This document shows, in pieces, positions 1-4,611 of a DNA stretch of 6,113 nt (positions are counted from its first letter, which is position 1; every line of letters starts with the position of its first letter). The notes beneath the pieces were generated by a model. That model did not search any database and was not told the DNA's origin. It was given only the letters and a program-made list of their open reading frames with translations. The DNA is from Candidatus Poribacteria bacterium (GTDB taxonomy: Bacteria; Poribacteria; WGA-4E; GCA-2687025): NCBI GenBank assembly GCA_002687025.1, contig NYZG01000095.1, positions 1 to 6,113 on the forward strand, given 5' to 3'. The position numbers and the translations under genes are program-made.

Positions 1-1494
1 CTCGACACGCTGAGGCATGCGCTGCACATCTTCCTCAAGTCCCCGAACGCGGCGATGAAGGCGCTTGTTCTGGAGGGTCGCATTCCGCGTCAGCAGGGGG
101 CGTTGTTCCCGGCGTCCTCCGAACTGGCGCTGGCGCCGGAGCGGCGACTGAACGCCGAACAGCGCGGCGCGCTTCTGCGTGCGCTCGACGAGACCGGCTT
201 CCTGTCCATCACGGGGCCGCCGGGCACCGGGAAGACTCTGACGATCCATGCGATTGTGGACGCCTACGCCCGACGCAACGCCCGCGTGCTCGTCGCGGCG
301 CTGACGAACAACGCCATCGACAACGTCATCGAGCGGCTCCTCGGCGATGCGGCCCCCGACGCCGTGGAGTTCGTGCGGCTGGGCGCCGGCTCACGGATGC
401 GCGACGCGTTCGCGGAGCAACTGACCGAGGCGGGACGCGATCCACGGCTGTTCTTCGCACGTCAACTGGGCGAGGTGTACTCCGACCCGGCCGATCTTCG
501 CGCGCGTCTGGACACCGTGCCGGTGACCGTGGGCACCGCTCACTCGGTCATCCGGGCGCCGTGGATCGCGGAACGCGCCCTCGACGGGCCGCCGTTCGAC
601 CTCGTCGTGGTGGACGAGGCGACGCAACTGCCCGAGCCGTTGGCGGCGGCCCTGCTGACACTCGGGAAGAAGGCAATCCTGGTGGGCGACGAACGGCAGT
701 TGGGCCCCATCTCCGTGTCGTCGTTCGACCCCGAGCTGCTGGGGATGCCGGAGAGCCTGCGCGACATCGGCGTCGGTGGCCTGAACCGGTCTCTGTTTGA
801 GCGACTCAACGCGCTGCTCCGCGGCTCCGGGGATGAGCAGGGGTTGGTGTTCCTGTCCCGGCAGTACCGCATGCATCCGGTGATCGGCGAGTGGGCGTCG
901 ACGCAGTTCTACGACGGCCGCCTGGAGACGGCCGAGTCCGGGGCGGACCGCATCCCGGACCTTCGGAAAGCGGCGAAGCGACCCGGGTGGGATGTGCTGG
1001 CCCGCGTGCTCGGCCCTGACACGCCCCTCGTGTTCCTGGATGTCGCGGGCTCCGCGGGGGACCTCCCCAACACGTGCTCGGAAGAGGCCCGACTGGCCGC
1101 TCTCATCGCCCAGGCCTTGCATGAGTTGGGCGTGGACGACGTCGGCTGCATCACGCCGTACCGGAATCAGCAGGCGCTGCTGCGCCGAGAGCTGGCGCGC
1201 GCCAGCGTCCCATGTGAATGCGGGACCGTGGACGCCTTCCAGGGCCGCGAGAAGGCGGTCATGCTCGTGTCTACCGTAAGGCGGGACAAGCTCACGGACT
1301 TCCTGGCGGACGCGCGGCGCCTTAACGTCAGCGTCACGCGGGCGCGGGCCAAGTGCATTATCATGGGCGCGCGCGCGGTTCTCCACGACAGCCCGGCGAT
1401 GTCGAGCCTCGTCAACCACCCCGCGTGCCTGCGCGAACGTGTTGACGCGGACACCATCGCGGCCGAGATGGCAGCCGACGCGGCGTCCGTCTGA
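1..1494 (+). CDS. Superfamily 1 helicase, UPF1/DNA2-like (C-terminal part, 5' truncated)
   Basis: This is an ATP-dependent nucleic-acid helicase core of the UPF1/DNA2 (AAA_11/AAA_12) type. The reading frame is open to the left edge and the residues before the first ATG (position 55) read like helicase sequence (LDTLRHALHIFLKS), so I treat ATG 55 as internal and the gene as starting upstream. Numbered from base 1 there are 497 residues. A Q-motif-like LNAEQ lies near residue 50, Walker A GPPGTGKT at 72-79, motif Ia LTNNAIDN near 101, Walker B VDEATQ around 204-209, motif III VGDERQLGP near 228, motif IV SRQYRMHP near 286, motif V GTVDAFQGRE at 408 and motif VI RRLNVSVTRARAK at 439. All motifs are intact and ordered, so both RecA-like domains should be active. 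Related proteins often carry an N-terminal nuclease or RNA-binding part, which is not visible here, so the substrate (DNA or RNA) is undecided. No terminator is seen after the stop. Confidence 0.9.
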   Translation, partial: LDTLRHALHIFLKSPNAAMKALVLEGRIPRQQGALFPASSELALAPERRLNAEQRGALLRALDETGFLSITGPPGTGKTLTIHAIVDAYARRNARVLVAALTNNAIDNVIERLLGDAAPDAVEFVRLGAGSRMRDAFAEQLTEAGRDPRLFFARQLGEVYSDPADLRARLDTVPVTVGTAHSVIRAPWIAERALDGPPFDLVVVDEATQLPEPLAAALLTLGKKAILVGDERQLGPISVSSFDPELLGMPESLRDIGVGGLNRSLFERLNALLRGSGDEQGLVFLSRQYRMHPVIGEWASTQFYDGRLETAESGADRIPDLRKAAKRPGWDVLARVLGPDTPLVFLDVAGSAGDLPNTCSEEARLAALIAQALHELGVDDVGCITPYRNQQALLRRELARASVPCECGTVDAFQGREKAVMLVSTVRRDKLTDFLADARRLNVSVTRARAKCIIMGARAVLHDSPAMSSLVNHPACLRERVDADTIAAEMAADAASV

Positions 1495-1504
1495 GAACCC
1501 CATG

Positions 1505-1534
1505 TTCGCGTACGCCTCGCCGGCCCAGTAGAAT
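1505..1534 (+). promoter_or_regulatory. Candidate promoter for the protease-TPR gene
   Basis: A -10-like TAGAAT (1529-1534) matches the sigma70 consensus at five of six positions. It is preceded at an 18-nt spacing by a weak -35, TTCGCG (1505-1510, three of six). Transcription would begin near 1541, giving a leader of about 56 nt before GTG 1597. It would also make the longer reading-frame start (GTG 1540) leaderless, which argues for the shorter start. The -35 is poor, so this is tentative. Confidence 0.35.
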
Positions 1535-1558
1535 GACGCGTGAGAGATGCGCCCGCAG

Positions 1559-1594
1559 CCGCCCATGAGGCGGAACCCAGTTGGGAGTGCCGCC
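1559..1594 (+). promoter_or_regulatory. Possible alternative-pairing leader at the protease ribosome binding site
   Basis: GGCGG at 1569-1573 can pair with CCGCC at 1559-1563 (5-nt loop) or with CCGCC at 1590-1594. In the second fold CCC (1576-1578) also pairs with GGG (1583-1585), which is the core of the Shine-Dalgarno sequence, so the two folds would expose or hide the ribosome binding site. The complementarity is directly visible. A regulatory role is inference, and short GC words recur by chance in DNA this rich in G+C. Confidence 0.3.
1583..1587 (+). promoter_or_regulatory. Ribosome binding site that sets the GTG 1597 start
   Basis: GGGAG ends 9 nt before GTG 1597, a normal Shine-Dalgarno spacing. 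The in-frame alternative GTG 1540 has no comparable purine-rich element. Starting at 1597 also gives a signal peptide of ordinary length. Confidence 0.6.
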
Positions 1595-1596
1595 AC

Positions 1597-3972
1597 GTGC
1601 CCCACCATCCGCGTTCTCGAAACCTGCGACGGACACTCCTGTCGCGGGCCGCTGTCTGCATCGGCCTATGGGCGCTGGTCGCGCACATGTCCGGCGCCGC
1701 CGATGGCGACTACCTGTCTCGCTGCACGCTGTACTCCGACGGCCGCGTCACGCGGCTGACCGCGATGCCCGCGCGCGTACGGCTGGGCCCGATGCCGTCG
1801 GGCGTCGCTTCGGAGCGCTACGACGAGGCGTTCCGCGAAGCGGCGCGCCTGTGGTCCGAGGCGACAGATGGCGTGGTCCGGTGCGTCTTCGTGGCGGCCG
1901 GAGAGCCGGAGGCGTCGGTGGACATACCCGTGCGCTGGGTCACGAAGCTCTCGACGTTCTCGACGGAGAACCGGCTCGCCCACACGACGCTGGCCCGCCC
2001 TACTCCCGACACGTTCCGCGTGTCGATGCAGATGGGCCTGTACAACCGACAGAGCGGCAAGCGACTCACATACGACGAGATGCTGACGGCGGCCTTGCAC
2101 GAGTTGGGTCACGCCTTTGGCCTGTGGGGCCACTCCGACGACGGGGACGACGTGATGGCCGCCGCGTCCGAGGCGCGGAGGCCGACGGCGCGCGATGTTG
2201 CTACCCTTCGGCGGCTATATGACCTGCCGCCGAACGCGCCTATGCACGCCGAGTCGCTTGTGGCGATCCAGGCCCAGTTGGCGGATCGCCCCAACAACGG
2301 CAACCTGCATTTCCTGCTCGGGAGCATTCTGCTGGACTCAGGCGATCCCGATGCGGCGATCCGCGCGCTGCTGGAAGCGGCCGAGCTCGACCCGGAGCAC
2401 CCCGGCGTCGCGGACAAGCTCATCCTCGCGTACCTTGCCGCAGGCCGCACCGGAGAAGCCGTGGCGCGTATGGAACGACTGGGGGAGTCGGGGCCCGAAT
2501 TCTACAACAACGCCGGTAAGGCGCTCGCCGACCAGGGGGAGACGGCGCAGGCCATCGCCGCGTTCGAGAACGCCCTGCGGATAAAGCCCGACTTCGGCAT
2601 GGCGCGGCGCAACCTCGCGCGGGTCTATGCCCGCGAAGGCGCCGGGCGCGCCGAGGCCCAGGACTACGCCGGCGCCGAGGCTGCTCTGCGCGAGGCGACG
2701 CGACTCGCCCCCGAGGAGACCTCGTACGGCATCCAGTTGGCCGTCGCGCTCAACCGGTTGGGCCGGGACGCCGAGGCGGCGGAAGTGTATGAGACAGTCC
2801 TTGCGCGCGACGCCACGCTCGCGGAGGTACGCTCGAATCTCGCGAAGACGTACAGCAACCTCGCGGTGGGCAGAATTGCCGCGAACGACTGGGAGGGCGC
2901 CCTCGCGGACATAGACCGCGCGCTCTCGCACGACCCGGAGCTGGCCGCGGCAGCGGCAAACCGCAAAGCGGCGATGTGGAACTGGGCCGTCTCGACCCAG
3001 GAGACCGATCCCGCGCGTTCCCTGTCGCTGTTCCAGGCATACCTGGAGATCGCGCCGTCCGCGGAGGCCCACGCAAGCATCGGGGCGATCTACATGAAGC
3101 ATCGCGACTACGCCCGCGCGGCGGACGCGTTTCGCGCCGGCGCCGCGCTGGACGAATCGCCTTCGTCACTGGCGGACCTCGCCGCGGCGCACCATCAGCA
3201 CGGCGTGCAGATGCATCGCGCCGGACGCTACGGCGACGCCGTCGAACAGCTAGAGCAGGCGGCGGACGCGACGCCCAACAACGTCGATCTGTACCGGTCG
3301 CTGGGAGTCGCGCACCGCGCCGCCGGCCACGCCGAGGAGGCCGTTGCCGCGTTCCGCGAGGCGCTGAGGCGCGAGCCGGGACTGGAGTGGGCCGTTGAGG
3401 AGATCGCCAAGGTCTCGATGGTCGCGGGCAACGAAGCACTGCGGAAGCGCGACTACCCCGCCGCCCTCGCGCACTTCGAGGCCATCCCCGCCGCCCGCCG
3501 CGACGCGCAGATACACGGCGTGATCGGCTTCCTGTACCTGGAGACCGGCGATGTCGCGAAGTCGGTCGACAACCTGGGCTTGGCCCTGCTCGCAAGCCCT
3601 GACGACCCGACATCCAGGCAGAACCTGGACTACTGTCTCAAAGAGATCAAGAAGATCAGGCGTGACGATGATTCGCCGGTCTGGGGGCATGTGCTGCAGC
3701 GTCTGGAGGCGTTCCGGCTGGCATCAGTCATTGCGCGTAAGGGGCGCAAGGTGGACGTCACTCGGTTCGAGGAGCTCCTGCTGGGGGCGGCCGACGACCG
3801 AACCACCGTCGAGGCGATCCTCGCGGCGGCATCCGCGATCGTCGCGTCGATCGAGCCACAGCTTCCCGATGCGGCCGGTCGGATCGCGGCCGCCGCCGCC
3901 GCCCGCGCGCCCCGCCCCCCGCGCGAGGAAGACACCGTGGAGCCGCGCATAGAGGGATCTTCGCCGCCCTGA
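1597..3972 (+). CDS. Secreted matrixin-like zinc metalloprotease with TPR array
   Basis: I do not recognise a named gene. The predicted product has 791 residues from GTG 1597, or 810 if GTG 1540 is used. I chose 1597 for its GGGAG element and because it gives a compact signal peptide: a basic n-region with five Arg in residues 6-17, a hydrophobic stretch at about 18-30, and likely cleavage after SGA at residue 34. The RRTLL sequence loosely resembles a Tat motif. Residues about 40-215 form a metzincin domain: HELGHAFGLWGH at 168-179 supplies zinc ligands H168, H172 and H179 and catalytic E169, Met187 fits the Met-turn, and ARDVATLRRLYDLP closes the domain as in bacterial matrixins. About twelve TPR units follow (233-670), then a helical segment and an Ala/Pro-rich tail with six consecutive Ala. 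Function is inferred: an envelope or extracellular protease with a protein-docking scaffold. The substrate is unknown, and proteolytic activity is not proven because the zinc motif has one extra residue relative to the classic form. It is probably transcribed alone. Confidence 0.8.
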   Translation: MPHHPRSRNLRRTLLSRAAVCIGLWALVAHMSGAADGDYLSRCTLYSDGRVTRLTAMPARVRLGPMPSGVASERYDEAFREAARLWSEATDGVVRCVFVAAGEPEASVDIPVRWVTKLSTFSTENRLAHTTLARPTPDTFRVSMQMGLYNRQSGKRLTYDEMLTAALHELGHAFGLWGHSDDGDDVMAAASEARRPTARDVATLRRLYDLPPNAPMHAESLVAIQAQLADRPNNGNLHFLLGSILLDSGDPDAAIRALLEAAELDPEHPGVADKLILAYLAAGRTGEAVARMERLGESGPEFYNNAGKALADQGETAQAIAAFENALRIKPDFGMARRNLARVYAREGAGRAEAQDYAGAEAALREATRLAPEETSYGIQLAVALNRLGRDAEAAEVYETVLARDATLAEVRSNLAKTYSNLAVGRIAANDWEGALADIDRALSHDPELAAAAANRKAAMWNWAVSTQETDPARSLSLFQAYLEIAPSAEAHASIGAIYMKHRDYARAADAFRAGAALDESPSSLADLAAAHHQHGVQMHRAGRYGDAVEQLEQAADATPNNVDLYRSLGVAHRAAGHAEEAVAAFREALRREPGLEWAVEEIAKVSMVAGNEALRKRDYPAALAHFEAIPAARRDAQIHGVIGFLYLETGDVAKSVDNLGLALLASPDDPTSRQNLDYCLKEIKKIRRDDDSPVWGHVLQRLEAFRLASVIARKGRKVDVTRFEELLLGAADDRTTVEAILAAASAIVASIEPQLPDAAGRIAAAAAARAPRPPREEDTVEPRIEGSSPP
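2098..2157 (+). other. Zinc-binding and Met-turn segment of the metalloprotease
   Basis: The segment encodes HELGHAFGLWGH followed eight residues after the last His by Met (codon 2155-2157). This is the metzincin active site. The third His falls at position 12 of the motif, whereas in classic matrixins (HExxHxxGxxH) it is at position 11. The His-to-Met spacing matches that of matrix metalloproteinases. Confidence 0.75.
2293..3606 (+). repeat. Tandem tetratricopeptide (TPR) repeats, about 12 units
   Basis: These are degenerate protein-level repeats, not DNA copies. Typical units read like LHFLLGSILLDSGDPDAAI, or YRSLGVAHRAAGHAEEAV followed by an A-F-x-x-A-L helix, with the usual Gly, Tyr, Ala and terminal Pro positions. 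By my parsing, unit lengths in order are 36, 31, 34, 41, 34, 41, 39, 34, 40, 34, 39 and 35. The longer units (4, 6, 9, 11) have about two extra helical turns in helix A. TPRs form a superhelical protein-binding scaffold, so this part probably docks a partner or substrate for the N-terminal protease. Confidence 0.85.
3889..3903 (+). repeat. (GCC)5 trinucleotide run in the protease tail
   Basis: Five in-frame GCC codons after a GCG give six alanines, followed by an Arg/Pro-rich and then acidic tail. It is probably a disordered low-complexity end. Such runs can change length by slippage. Confidence 0.8.
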
Positions 3973-3978
3973 CGCGCC

Positions 3979-3999
3979 GTCGCCAAGGCCGCGGGCGAC
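3979..3999 (+). terminator. Weak stem-loop after the protease gene
   Basis: GTCGCC (3979-3984) and GGCGAC (3994-3999) form a 6-bp stem with a 9-nt loop, starting 6 nt after the stop codon. No T-tract follows, so it is at best a poor intrinsic terminator or a 3' end protector. The placement is the main argument for it. Confidence 0.25.
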
Positions 4000-4016
4000 T
4001 CGCCATGAGATTGCTG

Positions 4017-4045
4017 TTGACACTCCATGGCGCGTGTGGAACAAT
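4017..4045 (+). promoter_or_regulatory. Sigma70-type promoter for the nuo operon
   Basis: A perfect -35 TTGACA (4017-4022) is separated by exactly 17 nt from AACAAT (4040-4045), which matches TATAAT at four of six positions. AT-rich hexamers of this kind are scarce in this GC-rich sequence. Transcription should begin near 4052, giving an nuoA leader of about 125 nt. Confidence 0.6.
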
Positions 4046-4073
4046 CCTGCCGCGCGTGGGCCGCCGGCCGCCG

Positions 4074-4112
4074 CTGGCTGTGGTTTCGCCGTAGCCAGAC
4101 CCGATGACGGGT
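4074..4112 (+). promoter_or_regulatory. Two abutting hairpins in the nuo leader
   Basis: The first hairpin pairs CTGGCTGTGG (4074-4083) with CCGTAGCCAG (4089-4098): ten pairs including two G-U, closing a 5-nt loop. The second follows with no gap: ACCCG (4099-4103), loop ATGA, CGGGT (4108-4112). No clear U-tract follows, so an attenuator without a U-tract, an mRNA-stability element or a protein-binding site are all possible. The base pairing is seen; the role is inferred. Confidence 0.5.
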
Positions 4113-4140
4113 CGTTCATGCGGGCAGGCGTCGGCGGTAT

Positions 4141-4156
4141 CGTGAAATAGTTCACA
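4141..4156 (+). promoter_or_regulatory. CRP-like palindrome upstream of nuoA
   Basis: CGTGA-N6-TCACA matches the CRP-family consensus TGTGA-N6-TCACA at nine of ten half-site positions. It can also be read as an RNA hairpin, GTGAA-ATAG-TTCAC (4142-4155). It lies about 90 nt after the predicted transcription start and 20 nt before the nuoA start codon, so as an operator it would more likely repress or roadblock than activate the upstream promoter. Whether this organism has a matching regulator is unknown. Confidence 0.35.
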
Positions 4157-4165
4157 ACCGCGGCC

Positions 4166-4169
4166 GGAG
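4166..4169 (+). promoter_or_regulatory. Ribosome binding site that sets the nuoA TTG start
   Basis: GGAG ends 7 nt before TTG 4177. No ATG, GTG or TTG occurs in this frame between the stop at 4105-4107 and 4177, so the TTG start is well supported. Confidence 0.75.
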
Positions 4170-4176
4170 ACAGTCC

Positions 4177-4563
4177 TTGCCGGACTTGCTGAACAACTAC
4201 TTTCCGATCCTCGTGCTCTTGGCCGTCGCGCTGGTCGTCGGCACGGCGATCATGGTCATCGCCCGGACAATCACGCGGTTCGTCGTCCGGCCCGACGCGC
4301 ACGCCCGCAAGACATCCGTCTACGAATCCGGGGTCAACCCCCACGGCGACGCGCGCCTGCGATTCTCGGTAAAGTTCTACCTCGTCGCGATGATCTTCAT
4401 CATCTTCGACATCGAGGTGGTGTTCTTCTATCCGTGGGCGGTCGTGTTCCGGGACATGGTGCGCGAGAGCGCGTTCATCCTGTGGGAAATGCTGGGATTC
4501 GTCGGTCTGTTGGCGGTTGGGTACGTTTACGTGTGGCGCAAGGGCGGCCTCGACTGGAACTGA
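4177..4563 (+). CDS. nuoA: NADH-quinone oxidoreductase subunit A (complex I)
   Basis: NuoA (ND3 homologue) is a small membrane subunit of proton-pumping complex I. Its first loop lines the junction between the quinone cavity and the membrane arm. The product is 128 residues, the usual family length, with three transmembrane helices at about 9-29, 64-91 and 100-121. Family hallmarks are YESG at 49-52, then GDARLRFSVKFYLVAM, the acidic FDIE at 77-80 within helix 2, and the C-terminal WRKGGLDW. The loop carries Ser where mitochondrial ND3 has the Cys of YECG, a common bacterial variant. TTG is the start, supported by GGAG 7 nt upstream. It is the first nuo gene visible after a good promoter and a structured leader. 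The next gene, nuoCD, starts 48 nt downstream in the same frame, and nuoB is not between them. Confidence 0.97.
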   Translation: MPDLLNNYFPILVLLAVALVVGTAIMVIARTITRFVVRPDAHARKTSVYESGVNPHGDARLRFSVKFYLVAMIFIIFDIEVVFFYPWAVVFRDMVRESAFILWEMLGFVGLLAVGYVYVWRKGGLDWN

Positions 4564-4576
4564 TTTTGGGGATCTG

Positions 4577-4602
4577 GCGCACGGCCCGACGTTGGCGTGC
4601 GC
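4577..4602 (+). promoter_or_regulatory. Hairpin in the nuoA-nuoCD gap
   Basis: GCGCACG (4577-4583) pairs perfectly with CGTGCGC (4596-4602) over seven bases, with a 12-nt loop. It fills most of the 48-nt gap and ends 9 nt before ATG 4612. No ordinary Shine-Dalgarno precedes that ATG; the only G-rich candidate, GGGGA at 4568-4572, is on the far side of the hairpin. It may set the relative translation or stability of the two nuo cistrons. No U-tract follows, so it does not look like a terminator. Confidence 0.45.
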
Positions 4603-4611
4603 GACTTGCCT

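Noticed and set aside
1540..1596. Longer N-terminus of the protease from GTG 1540
   Set aside because: No ribosome binding site, start coincident with the predicted transcription start, and it would add 19 unusual residues before an ordinary signal peptide. It is kept only as an alternative start.
391..1608. Long minus-strand open frame (405 aa) opposite the helicase
   Set aside because: It is antisense to a helicase with all motifs intact, has Arg/His/Gln-rich low-quality composition and no recognisable domain. It is a typical GC-rich shadow frame.
2750..3613. Minus-strand open frame (287 aa) opposite the TPR region
   Set aside because: Extremely Arg/Pro/Ser-rich translation with no motifs; antisense shadow of the TPR coding sequence.
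4005..4094. Small frame of 29 codons in the intergenic region (MRLLLTLHGACG...)
   Set aside because: Its ATG lies upstream of the predicted nuo transcription start, its ribosome binding site is weak, and it overlaps the -35, the -10 and the first hairpin.
4118..4150. Ten-codon frame MRAGVGGIVK in the nuo leader, with its stop inside the GTGAA/TTCAC palindrome
   Set aside because: It could be a leader peptide, but it is too short to support, has only a weak GGG upstream, and lacks a codon run that would suggest attenuation.
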